This document shows positions 42,363 through 55,412 of a stretch of 64,000 nt of DNA, in pieces. Under the pieces are notes generated by a model that ran no database searches, had not been told where the DNA came from, and was given only the letters and a program-made list of their open reading frames with translations. Positions within the stretch are counted from its first letter, which is position 1; the number at the start of each line of letters is the position of its first letter. This DNA comes from Endocalyx cinctus. Taxonomy: Eukaryota; Ascomycota; Sordariomycetes; Amphisphaeriales; Apiosporaceae. The stretch spans positions 3,658,001-3,722,000 of the forward strand of contig BCKC01000005.1 of assembly GCA_001600455.1 (NCBI GenBank). The letters run 5' to 3'. The position numbers were made by a program, and so were the translations under genes.

Positions 42363-45167
42363 ATGAGAGCTCAGAGATTAGCAGCCATTCTAAACGATGG
42401 CCGTGTCCTAGGGTCGAGGGCTTGCAACACCACCGGCGGACCACGATACCTTAGGATAATTTCGAGATCGAACAGCCAATTCCCTAATGCCTTCGCGCCG
42501 ATTATCGCCGAACCCTTAAAAGTAGCTGGCAGGAGATACTTCAGCCTGACCAAGCCGAGATTCGCCGCCGGTGGAGGCAATTCTGCTGCCGCTGCTGCTG
42601 CCGCTTCCGCAGCGTAAGATAAAAATATTCCTCTCTATTTTCCCAATTGGACTTGGGACATGCGTTGTCATAGCTTCGGTCTAAATATTGGTCTCTGTAC
42701 CACGTCAATTGCCGATATCTAATTCCTATGTGTAAATTACAGGTTGAAAAAGGCTGCGGAAGAGGCGAAGAATATGACCCCCGAAACTGTCTGGGAGAAG
42801 ATGTCCCCCGACGAGAAGAAACGATTATCGAGAGTCCGAAATATCGGTATTGCCGTACGTTGTCTCCCCGATATTGCCTATTTCTCGTAACGACATATAT
42901 ATACATATACATATATTCTTCGAGTCAGAAACGGGGAACGATATCATATAGTGATTTAGTAAATAAGAGCGAAAATACTGAAACTACAAAAAATAGGCAC
43001 ACATTGACAGCGGAAAGACGACAGCTACGGAACGAGTCCTCTTCTATACCGGCCGTATCAACGCTATACACGAAGTCCGAGGAAAAGATGGCGTTGGTTC
43101 GAAGATGGATTCCATGGACCTCGAGCGTGAGAAAGGTATTACCATCCAGTCGGCCGCCACCTTCTGTGACTGGAAGAAGGTCGAGGACGGAGTAGAAGAG
43201 ACGTATCACATTAACTTGATCGACACGCCCGGCCATATCGACTTCACCATCGAAGTAGAGCGCGCTCTACGAGTTCTCGACGGCGCCGTCATGATTCTCT
43301 GCGCCGTCAGCGGTGTTCAGTCGCAGACTATCACCGTCGACAGACAGATGAAGCGGTACAACATTCCCCGCGTCAGCTTTATCAACAAGATGGATCGTAT
43401 GGGCGCGAACCCGTGGAAAGCCGTCGAGCAAATCAATTCCAAGCTGAAGATCGCCGCCGCCGCCATCCAAATACCCATCGGGAGGGAGGATCAGTTTAAG
43501 GGCGTCGTCGACCTCATCCACATGAGATCTATCTACAGCGAGGGACACAAGGGTACCGTCGTCCGAGTCGAGGAGAGTGTTCCGGACGACGTGAAAGCTT
43601 TCGCCGAGGAGAAGCGCCAGGTCCTGATCGAGAAGCTCGCCGACGTGGACGACGAGATCGCCGAGCTGTTCTTGGACGAGAAGATCCCGACGCCCGAGCA
43701 GATCAAAGCCGCCATCCGGAGAGCGACGATTGCTCGCACCTTCACCCCCGTAGTGATGGGGTCCGCCCTCGCGGATAAATCGATCCAGCCCATGCTCGAC
43801 GCCGTCTGCGACTTCCTCCCGAACCCCGCCGAAGTGGAGAACGTGGCGCTGGACAGGTCCAAGAACGAGGCGCAGACGGCGTTGGTGCCTTACAACTCGC
43901 TTCCTTTCGTCGGATTAGCTTTCAAGCTCGAGGAGAACAACTACGGTCAGCTGACCTATATCCGGGTCTACCAGGGTACGCTCAAGAGGGGCGTGTACCT
44001 CTTCAACTCCCGGACGGACAAGAAGGTCCGCATCCCGCGTATCGTGCGCATGCACTCGGACGAGATGGAGGACGTGAACGAGGTCGGGGCCGGCGAGATC
44101 TGCGCCGTGTTCGGCGTCGAGTGCGCCTCGGGCGACACGTTTACGGACGGGAACCTCCCGTACACGATGACGTCCATGTTCGTGCCGGACGCGGTCATGT
44201 CGCTGTCGATCAACCCGACCAAGAGCACCGACGCCGACAACTTCAGCAAGGCCGTCAACCGGTTCCAGCGCGAGGATCCCACCTTCAGGCTGACGGTCGA
44301 CGACGAGTCCGAGGAGACCATCGTCTCGGGCATGGGCGAGCTGCACCTCGAGATCTACATCGAGCGCCTGCGTCGCGAGTACAAGGTCGAGTGCAAGACG
44401 GGCCAGCCCCGCGTCGCCTACCGCGAGACCATCTCGAAGCGGGCCGACTTCGACTTCCTCTTCAAGCGGCAGACGGGCGGGCCCGGCGACTTCGCCCGCG
44501 TGGTGGGCTACATCGAGCCGAACGACAACCCGGAGAAGAACGAGTTCGTCAACATGGTCGTCGGCGGCGTGATCCCGGACAAGTTCATCTCGGCCGTCGG
44601 CAAAGGTTTCGAGATCTCGTGCGAGAAGGGGCCCCTGCTCGGCCACAAGGTCATCGGCGCCCGCATGGTCCTCAACGACGGCGCCACCCACGTGACGGAT
44701 TCGTCCGATCACGCGTTCAGCCTGGCGGCCCAGTTCGCGTTCCGCAAGACCTTTCCCGACGCCGGCGGCCAGGTCCTCGAGCCGCTGATGCGGACCAACA
44801 TCATGGCCCCGAACGAGTTCCAGGGCAACATCCTGATGCTGATGAACAAGCGAAACGCGACCATTATCGACACGGAGATCGGCGCCGAGGACTTCAACCT
44901 GATCTGCGACGTCAGCTTGAACTCGATGTTCGGCTTCAGCACCCAGCTGCGCGCGGCGACCCAGGGTAAGGGAGAGTTCAGCATGGAGTTTAGCCAGTAC
45001 TCGGCGGCGCCGCCTCATTTACAGTAAGTTGACTCATTTTTTTTTTCTTCTTTGCCGTGCGCATATCAGATTTTTGAATCAAGAGACTAATTAACGATTA
45101 CTTTTTTTACAGGAGAGAATTGATTGCCAAATACGAGAAAGAGCTGGATGCTAAGAGGACTAAATAG
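42363..45167 (+). CDS. MEF1: Mitochondrial translation elongation factor G (EF-G1)
   Basis: GTPase that drives ribosome translocation in mitochondria. Four exons (42363-42613, 42743-42854, 42997-45023, 45113-45167) join to 814 residues. The N-terminus is Arg/Ser/Ala-rich without acidic residues early on, as in a mitochondrial presequence, and is followed by a poly-Ala stretch. G-domain motifs: AHIDSGKTT (P-loop, from residue 122) restored by the second junction, the switch region [18 protein letters not shown], and NKMDRMG. Domain II to V signatures follow, for example [17 protein letters not shown] and [16 protein letters not shown]. The last small exon ends in a Lys-rich helix. GC-rich codon use here makes opposite-strand frames open; those are not genes. 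Confidence 0.97.
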
Positions 45168-45552
45168 AGAGAGAAGAGGTTCTCAAAAATGTACGATGAT
45201 GAATGAATTTTTTTTTTAAAACTTATCTAACTATCCATAACGCGTATTATCGTGTTGGGGTAAAAAAAGGGGGGGGAATAACCCTACATAAAATACTCAT
45301 CCACTCTCAACTCTTCTATTATTATTTTTTTATCTAACCCCCTCTCGGAAAAAAAAAAGAACACTCTGAGGGGGGGTTCGGTCATCTGTACAATACCTAA
45401 AAGAATACTGTTTTTATGAATGGATAGAAAAACATTTGAGAGGGATAGATGGGGGGGAAAGATGGGTATTGTTGTTAGACAGTATTCGAAATGTACATAT
45501 ATATAAATTCATTCCGCAAAAGATTATAAAAAATAAAATAAAGAGATAAAAA

Positions 45553-45588
<36 letters not shown>

Positions 45589-46055
45589 AGGGAATGGAGA
45601 TATGATGGTCTTTCTATGATTGAACTGATTCCTGTTGAATGAAGTCTGCGGATGAGTAGAGTAATGAAAAGAGAATGAAAGCAAATGCGGTAGATTTATT
45701 ACTATTCCTCATTTTATATATCACAGCCAGCAAGAACAGGGAAAGGGAAGTTGCTCCTGTTCTTTTGTTTTGTTTATTTATCTATTTACTTGGAGTTTTC
45801 TTTTTTTATTTTAATATACCTTCCTTTCTTTTTGTTTTTTCCCTCCTTCTTCCCCGTCTCTCCTTTTTTATTTGAGTAACTTGTCCGCAGTATTTTACAA
45901 GAAATCAGAGTAAATGCATCATTTTCCAGTCGGATGAAAGCAACGACTAACCGACCGTTAGATTCCTTACCCCGCTTCCCCCCTATCTTAAGCCATTGTA
46001 AAGGACAGAAAACTTTTTTTAAGACAAATCTATTCCACCAATGAATTTAATCCTC
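45168..46055. other. Spacer between converging MEF1 and LYS12 genes
   Basis: Contains G-tracts (ggggggg near 45269), an (AT)n microsatellite at about 45557-45583 and T-rich DNA. No gene seen. Confidence 0.5.
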
Positions 46056-47247
<1,192 letters not shown>

Positions 47248-49854
47248 TTTCACGGGTGGAGTGTTCAATTGGGATTACTTTTTCAAGACTTTGCGTATAA
47301 TCTTCTTCAATTCAATCCTTTCTGTACAACTTCGAAAAGCTATGTTGATAAAATTTCTATACTAGCACTTTATTTACTCCGATCATCGGAGAAGCTTTGA
47401 ATTCGAATTGGGAGCTGGCAAACTGGGGAGCTAGGACCAATCAGCTATCATTAAGGACCCTTGTTTTATGGGGAGGGGTTCAGCCGGGGTAGTTTCATTT
47501 GAATTTCAGTGGATTTTACGGGTGCTGGGAGCAGGGTTATAGGGTATTTACAGAGGGCGAGAGAGAGCTACACTGGGCTGACTGGATTTATTATTAGGGG
47601 AACCTCGGGAACATGCGTGTCCTATTATTATCAGATCAATTAATTTAAACTTCAGATGACATTTGCATTTTCATTTACTATACTACCTAGGTACATACTA
47701 ATACTAAATACTATGTATATCTTTACAGTTACTGTGATATATACATATACATAAAGAAGAAAAAGATGTATGATCTTGGTTTGCTTGTTTGTTTTAAAAA
47801 CGGAAGCAGAAACACACAAGACCTGCTTAACATGTACATTTTACTGACCAACCAGAATAAATATGAAACATGTCGCACTTTATTACACGTATACCGTACC
47901 TACACCTACACTATTCGGTATAACGTTACACTTACACGGTAGTTTATGAAATTCTGCTACAAGTTCTCCGTACTCTGCGCAAACTAAGCGTTGCTCTAGT
48001 GACCTTTTATTGCTTTCTCCCCTTTCCCGTCGATAGAGTGATACGATAACAGCCGGGTGTTTTAAGTCGTCTTCGTATCATGTGGCATTTTCCCTTTCAT
48101 TGCTTCCTTTTTTATTTGTTTTATTCTTTTAAACAGTACGGTCGAAGAACTGTTTTCTAGAAACCGAAGAATAACTTTAAAAGAAGATACTAACGTCTTC
48201 TAGAAAAGAGGAAGTGTAATAAGAAAATATTATTATAATTTATTTTAAGTATTTATATATGCATATTTATTTACTGGGATATATATTATTAACCAATCTG
48301 AGAAATACGCGTAGGCATACCCGTGGACGTATGTTGGTTAATCCCGTCTCTATCCAGGTTTATTCTGTTGTTGTTAACTTTGGGGTGTTTGTTTTCGACT
48401 GCAGAAAGTTAGGATTTGTCATTCCTGGACGCCGTTCAACAGCGGGCAGTCCCGTCCCTTGTTATAAATCCTAAAGACTGATTGTAGAATATTATTGGTG
48501 GTCTCTATTGACCGGCGACAGAAAGTAGATATAGTAGATTATAATGAGAATTATCATCGTACATATGTATACTCCGTACATAGAATTGAAACCCACAGTA
48601 ATTCTAGTTGAACAATTTACCAATCATCCACCCATACCGTCCTTTTCAGCTTGATTCAGACCAGTTCACGACAACTTCTCGGAATATTAATGAAGCGTAC
48701 GACTTATACTTATATATATACGAATACCTATCATCGTATCATTCGTTCAAAATAAATCACGAGAGAATACCGTATATCAAATAGTTTCTAGAGTTATATA
48801 CGCTACGCGGTCGATCTCACTCCCGACATCCCGGGACAGCCTTGTTTTTCGGATTCATCATGATCTTATCGAGCTTCATTTTACCTTATCGATATTTTCT
48901 ATTGGTTTAAATGAGGCGTATGGAGCGGCGGTATTGAACTAATCCCTGAACGGATGGGAGGGTTTCAGAAGTTCGAAATTACTTAAAATAAATACCGTTT
49001 ACTACGATAAATAATTATAATAGATTGTCGGCAAAGCTGGGGTCTCTTATAATTAGATACGTCTTACTGCATACGTCGACCAAACTAAGCTGATGCGCGA
49101 AGCCCCTGAACGCTGTCGGTCTAATCATACCCTGCATATTATATGTACAGTCCAATATCTCCCTAATTTATTATAAGGGAGAAGGGTCAACTTTTCGACG
49201 GGACGGAGAGACATCCCACCAAGTAATGAACAGCAACGACATCGCATAAATAATAATAAAATAAAATAAAACATTTCAAAAGATTATCTGGCTATTACGA
49301 TCATCTAATCCTTTTATTGTTTCTTCTTTTTCTTTTTTTTTTATCATCTAAAACCATCATCATTGATTCTACTTTTTGTTTCTTATAAAATATCAATTTT
49401 TCAAAAAAGACGAAGAAAAGAAAGATACTCAAGATGACTTTATAATATTTCCCAAAGAAAAGCTTCATAAGCTAATCAAAGCTATCTGGCTTGTTTGCTC
49501 TTATTTACCGAATCCCAATTCCCCCTTCCCCCCTCCTTTTCTTCTGGACGGGAATATTATCGAATTTTAATCAATCTCTTCGAAGTTCATCGAACTTTAC
49601 AAACACCCCCCCAAAAAAAGACAAGTACCGAGGGAAATAAGGGGAATCGATCGATTATTGAATAAATGCGCTTGACATCATATCGACAACAAATAGCAGT
49701 CATCAGTTCAGCTACCACCAACCATCGCTTATAGCTACTTACCTGCTACCTAACCAAAAAAAAAAAACAACCCAACTCGAGAAATAAACAATCAACCAAC
49801 AATTCTAAATTATCTGTACCTTCTTATACGAACAATCCCAATTTAGTCGCAATC
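47248..49854. other. Intergenic region
   Basis: A 2.6-kb AT-rich spacer with no supported gene. The last few hundred bases, with T/C-rich then CA/AA-rich runs (49570-49854), are probably promoter and 5' UTR of the following gene. Confidence 0.5.
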
Positions 49855-52407
49855 ATGTCGGGAGTAAGGAACCTCCGTGCTATGTTCGAACAAAAGGGTG
49901 ATACCAACCCTCCAGACAGAGGCAGATCTCCTGGTCTCTCGTATGGTAAGTTACTTCCTACTCCGAAATTAAATCCTTCGTCAACTATTCTCTTCTCTTT
50001 CCTCACTTTAAATATCGAGTTAATATTATTCCAACCCTTTCTCCCTACCGTCCAACTTCAAGCATCTGCTATGTCAATTCTCTATTTTACATGTTTACTT
50101 CTTCTGTATCCGGTACCTTAACCAACCATTCATCAAAGCTGCTATCAATTACCTGAGGTCATTTTGATATGAATCATACATATATTTTATTTCTCTTTGT
50201 TTCTACCCCGAAACCTCAATTTGAACCACTTTGATATTTTAGGCTCCTGAGCCAATTTAAGGTTGGCAGACTAAGCTAATTCGCATAACCTCTCAGGTTC
50301 CCCCTCTCCCTCTGACTCGCCCAGACCTCTCTCCAAAGTCCGTACCTCTTTTGTTGCTGTCGAGAAGGACGGCCGCATAGGTTTGAGGAGGGATCCTAGC
50401 AGAGATTCGGTCTCTGTTTCGAGCAGGAGATTTAGCAACGAGACCGAAGTTACCACACCCCAACCTGTTGCCGAGAAATCCGACGTGTTCGCCGAAAACA
50501 TGAATAAAAACGCCTCGGCTTTTAAGAAAAACCTCGCTGATGAGCCCATTCCCGAATCTCCCAGACAAGATGCCCCTGCCAAATTCTCACCCCAGAAACT
50601 CGCACCGAATGCCAATCCGGACAAGATGACGGATGAGGAGGAGGTCAATGCCAAGTTGTTACCAGGCAACCCTACGGACAAAGCCGCTCTCAAAGTTGGC
50701 GATTTCGCCCCTAATTCCGGCATTAGCGATGCTCTGAACGGAAAGCCTGCAAACGGTACGAAGACGAAGACTTCCACAAGAACGGGAGCCCCTATCTCAA
50801 CGAGCGCCAAGACCGCGACAAAAGCTCCCAAATCTCCCCTAACTACCAAACCCAAGAGCTCGACAAACGAAAATGCAAAGGCAGCCAGCTCGGCTGCGGA
50901 GAAGAAGCCGGCAACTGCTGCATCGTCGAAAGAAAACGGAACTGCCCCGAAGAAAGCAACTACCGCGAAGGCTCCGGCAGCGTCTGCCGCAAAGAAACCT
51001 GCACCTATCGATCTCCCTCCGACGAAGGCGGCTTTTGTGAAACCCAAGCCTAAATCTCCCACCCGGCCCGTCAAATTGCCCTCGTCTCTCACGACGCACA
51101 CGGCCTCGTCGGCCTCGAAATTCGGCAAGGAAGCGACGTCGCCTCCGCGGCAGTCGCTCTCGCGGGCCTCGGGTAACGCGCAACACCTGAGCGTGAACCC
51201 GACGACGCACCGCTCTCCTAGCCGGAACAGCGCCGCGTCGGGCCCCGCGGGCGGCAAGACGCTGAAGCGCCAGAGCTCCAGCATCAACCGACCGCGTCCG
51301 AGCCTCGGCCCTCCGCCGAAGCAGGTGACGCGCGATCACCCCGTCACCAAGAAGGAGAGCACCACCGTCGACGACAGCTTCCTAGCTCGCATGATGAGGC
51401 CCACGCAGAGCAGCTCCAGCAAGACTTCGGATAAGACGGCTACTGCTGCTGCCGCCGCTGCGACTGCCGCTACCGTCGTCGTGACGCCGCCGAGAAGGCA
51501 GAGCGGCGTTTCGGCCGCCCCGGCGGCGAAGAAGACGGCGGTAGAAGGTCACGCCAAGAAGGCGGCTGCTAAAATCCACGCTTCGACGAATAAGCCGAAG
51601 GAGGTGAAGGAGGCGATCAAGCCCGCGGCGGCTAAGAAGGAGGCGTCGACGCTCAAAGAACCGGCTGCGGTTAAGAAGACGGTCAGGTCTTCTTCGAAGG
51701 CTCGCCCCGTCGCGATAAAAGAGACTACCCCCGAGCCGGAAGCCGTAGTAGTACCCGCAGAAGCCCCGACCGCGAAGGAAATCGCTCCCATCGTGGCGCA
51801 GGAGGCGACGGCTGAAGACGTCATCGAGACGGCTAAGGCTTCGGAGGAGACGGTGGCTCCCGTTGTCGAGGAGGCTGAGCCCGAGCCCGAGCCTGAGCCG
51901 GAAACGGTCCAAGCCTCGGTTCCGGTTATCGCCGAGGTGCCGGAAGAGGTGGTAGACGTTGAAGACGTGGTTAAGGAAGAAACCGTAGCGGTGGCTGCCG
52001 AGGAGCCCGCTGAGAAAGCTGAGGAGCTGATCGAGGTCGTCGAGGAGCCGGTTGAGGAGGTCAAGGAGCCAATTGAGGAGGTCGAGAAGCCGGTTGAGAT
52101 TGAGGAGCCAGTTAAGGAGGCGGAAGTGCAAGTTTCGGAACCCGAGGTTCAAGTTGGCGAGCCCGAGCCTGAGCCCGAAAACGAACCCGAGCTAATCGCG
52201 TTCGACGAGGAAGAAGTCTCGAAGCCCGCAGAAGAGGCCACGGCAGTAGAGGAGCCTGTACCTGCCCCTGTCGCCGCGCAAGAAGACCTGTTGGCGGATA
52301 AGATCGAGGGCTTGACCATAGAGGAGCCGGTCGAGGCTGCTACCGCGGCCCCGGTTACGGCAGAAATGGCAAAGGAAAACGAGGAGGGTAAGAGCGAGGA
52401 ACTCTAG
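49855..52407 (+). CDS. Uncharacterised intrinsically disordered, charge-segregated protein
   Basis: Function not recognised. Two exons (49855-49945, 50297-52407) separated by a long 351-nt intron give 733 residues. The N-terminus (MSGVRNLRAMFEQKGD then PPDRGRSPG) and the segment after the intron (SPRPLSKVRTSFVAVEKDGRIGLRRD) look conserved-type and non-repetitive. The middle, about residues 140-480, is Lys/Ala/Ser/Pro-rich and strongly basic. The last 230 residues are Glu/Val/Pro-rich and strongly acidic, with imperfect repeats of E-E-P-V-E-E-V and E-P-E-P. No transmembrane or catalytic motif is seen. A scaffold or cytoskeleton/nucleic-acid-associated role is possible but not shown. The opposite-strand frames are composition shadows. 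Confidence 0.85.
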
Positions 52408-53446
52408 GCGCGTCGTTGGACCAGTCAGAGAAACGAAGAAAATAAACAAAGAAAAGAACCTGTAGAATTTGCATATCTTAAAAAATTCTTCTACTTATTA
52501 TTATTCGCTTGCTGATCTTTTTTTTTTTTCTTCTCTTCTTTTTCTTTTTGAGGTTATGGGAGTGTGGGTGTAAAGAGGTTTTTTTTTTTTTTTTCCTTTT
52601 TTTTTATTCCCTAAGTGAACAAACAGCAAGAAGTTTGTCTTAATGACTATTTTTTTTTCTCGTTTGGCATTTTTGTTGTAACAAACAACAGACCCGTTGT
52701 TGTGGTGGTGAAGATGGGAGGAAGACGAAGATGAAGATGGGAAGAAGGGTCGGGGTGGTTGGGAAAGAAAGAGGAAGTTTAGATACCTACATAAATAAAT
52801 TTATTCAGAAGTAAAGATTAAAAAACTTTAAGGATTTCGTTGCTTTTTTCGAGAAAAAAAAAGTTTGCTTTGAATATTGAAGAGAGGGGTTGGATAGGTA
52901 CAGTAGGTAAAATGTCCACGGGTATGGGGTAATGGCCGGCTGTTAAAAGGGTCATACATGTGGATATATCATATTAATTCAAGTTACAATACGTATAATT
53001 TGAACTTTTTTTATTTATTTCTCTTCCGCTTCGAATCTATTACACCAAAGGTATATATATACATGTCTTTTTTATACATATAAAAACAGATGAGAGAGAA
53101 GTCTTAGTCAGATCTGGATCCCTTTCCCTTCCGCACTCGAGATTGATATCATGAATAGGACAGGAAACATGACTTTACGGCCGTTGGCAAAAAAGAAGTA
53201 TCTTCGAACTCGTGATAGAAGAATCGTTCGAATTCAGACGGGTTAGGCGGATGAGGGGATTCGGTGTGTTGCCTTGTCTTTTTCCAGTAATTTTTGGGTT
53301 TCGAGCCACGAGGTTTCCCTTTCGTCTTCTTCCACTCTCCTTTTTCCAGTTCTCAACAAGGGAAAAAAAACGTGAATATCGTCTCTGTCTTTCAATTTTT
53401 TTTCTTTTCTTTTTTTTCCACCCTCATCTTCGTTATTTTCACAAGA
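52408..53446. other. Spacer with T-tracts
   Basis: 3' flanks of two converging genes with several T8-T17 runs. No gene seen. Confidence 0.5.
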
Positions 53447-53935
53447 TCAAGGCATAGCCCTCGCCAGCAGCAAACCCCCGACCTTCCTCTTGATCGCCTC
53501 CCTCGCCTCCATCGTGCCCCTGTCGGTCGAGACGAACATGCACTCGCCGATGTTGAGGCCCTGCTGGTGGCTCGCGTCGAACCCGCGCGACAGCCGCTCG
53601 AGGGCGCGCAGGTTCGCCGTGACGAACCGCTTCGGCGTCGAGATGCAGCTGAGCTTGCGCAGGACCGGCTCGTCGCGGTTGTACTTGAGCCCGACCCAGA
53701 GCCGCTGCCGGGCGACGTTGGCCGACGTCAGGGGTTCGGGCTCGTACGTCGAGACCGTGGCCGGGTCGGGCGGGTGCTTGCCCCCGCGCGTCACGAAGTC
53801 GACGAAGCCCTCCTTCTGCAGCGCGAGCAGCAGGAAGAGGTTGTACTTGCTGTGCGGGACCGAGGTCATGCCTAGCCGCGCTTTGGAGGCGTTGCTGAGG
53901 TGGGAGCAGAGGTTGGCTATGCTGTGAATGCCCAT
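53447..53935 (-). CDS. MRPS8: Mitochondrial small-subunit ribosomal protein uS8m
   Basis: Component of the mitochondrial ribosome small subunit. Single exon of 162 residues. The N-terminus (HSIANLCSHLSNASKARL) and the closing segment (GGLLLARAM, with GECMFVSTDRGTMEAREA before it) match the S8 family. Between them LWVGLKYNRDEPVLRKLSCISTPKR carries the S8 core strand and turn. No separate presequence stands out, as usual for this protein. The start ATG is preceded by a long A-tract on the coding strand (T-tract 53935-53952 on the plus strand). Confidence 0.93.
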   Translation of the reverse strand: MGIHSIANLCSHLSNASKARLGMTSVPHSKYNLFLLLALQKEGFVDFVTRGGKHPPDPATVSTYEPEPLTSANVARQRLWVGLKYNRDEPVLRKLSCISTPKRFVTANLRALERLSRGFDASHQQGLNIGECMFVSTDRGTMEAREAIKRKVGGLLLARAMP

Positions 53936-53952
53936 TTTTTTTTTTTTTTTTT

Positions 53953-55412
53953 CGGTTCGTGGTTTTATGAAGGAAGTCGGTCGTCGTCGTGTTCCGAGCT
54001 TTGCTCTTCTTTCTCTCTCTCGAGTTTATGCGACGGTATTTTTCCCCTTTCTTTTTTTTTTCAATCCATCCCCCGAATAGTGATTAAAAGAATTTCCGAC
54101 AGAACTCTAGTCGAGAGGGAGGTGAAGTCGACGGGTGCGTTGTTTGATTCAATTGGGCGGTGTTATTAGAGTGATAGAGCCATATTTTGGTGAACTATCA
54201 TTAACGGGGTGAAATATTTCGTCGATAAGAGAGGCTTATCGGTATTGAAGTTGGCCTAGCTAAAAGGGAAAAAATTCAACGGAGAAATAAAAGGACCGCT
54301 TTTTTAGAGAGAGAGAAAATTAGGATTACCTAAGCTACCAATTATTTTATGCATGCCTCATACAATATCGAGTACATACACTACGTTTAAATCAATCTTT
54401 AATTAGGTACTTCATATTAACCGATTTAAATACTCTTCCATCGGTATTTAGAAAATCATTTGATCAATGGCCTGTTATTGGGGTTCTATTATGCAATAAG
54501 GCGTGCCCGATTCATGCCAATATAAAGGCAGCAAGCCATATATATACAGTTGGAGAACGTCCAAGCTCTACATTGCGGTAGCTTGATTCAGAGCTACCTT
54601 AGCGCAATAGCAACAGCATTATACTTAGGTCGATGAACAGCTCGAATAGTCTTACTACATATGAGAGTTATATCTACTCTCAGGCTCAAATAATAACACC
54701 TATTCGGGATGAGCTTTCGAGTTGGACTGGTACTAGCGGATCTAACTGCCGTGCTCGTAGCATAGTGCCATTCTGCCAGTTGCATTACAGTATCACCTAA
54801 GGAGGCTATGAGGAGTTCGTGTTACGGTGAGCAGGACGATCACTTAGAGATGTGTGTGTCTCTAAAATGTGAATTAGATTATATTCCCGTCAGAGTATAA
54901 TTAATATCACAAGTAGAACAGAGCCCTGGAGGTAAGCTCTGTCCATTATACAAGACCATAGTTAGGGATATCCAAGTATACCCCCACCCCCACTATCATA
55001 AACCATTCGACGTCACGTATTGGACCGCTAAGCGCCCATCCTTTAAGTCTCCCGTTTGTTTTCTACATCTTGAATGGCTGAAATAAAAAGTAGATCTTCA
55101 TTCTTGAGACCGAATGGTCGTAGTCGGCTATGCTGCAGGTTCCCCAAGTACAAGGATCCTCTCTTTCCCGGATGTCATATGTAGGTCTCTGCTGCGGGCG
55201 GGCAGGCAAAGCTCATTTTTATCAATCTTTGAATTTTTTTTTTCTTAACCACCCTTCTCATTTTATGATCGCAAGTTACAGTTTTTTCTTTATTTAATAT
55301 AGCCAACATCAAGTTATAAGTGAGAAAGAAAATAAAGTAATCCAATCAGCTTAAAGCTTTGCGCCGTCACTTAAATACATATATATTCTCATCCAACTTA
55401 CGCGACCCCCCG
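53953..55412. other. Intergenic region with an imperfect hairpin
   Basis: About 1.5 kb without a supported gene. At about 54573-54614 an imperfect palindrome occurs (ttgcg-gtagct ... agctacc-ttagcgcaa). Confidence 0.45.

Noticed and set aside
43915..45018. Long minus-strand open frame (367 codons) antisense to MEF1, and a plus-strand shifted frame at 44121-44969
   Set aside because: Composition shadows of the GC-rich EF-G coding region; Arg/Ala/Val/Asp-rich with no domain.
45475..45684. Minus-strand frame with Ile/Tyr repeats
   Set aside because: Made by an (AT)n microsatellite.
50271..51287. 338-codon minus-strand frame opposite the disordered protein
   Set aside because: Mirror of a Lys/Ala-rich coding sequence; the plus frame has splice support and conserved N-terminus.
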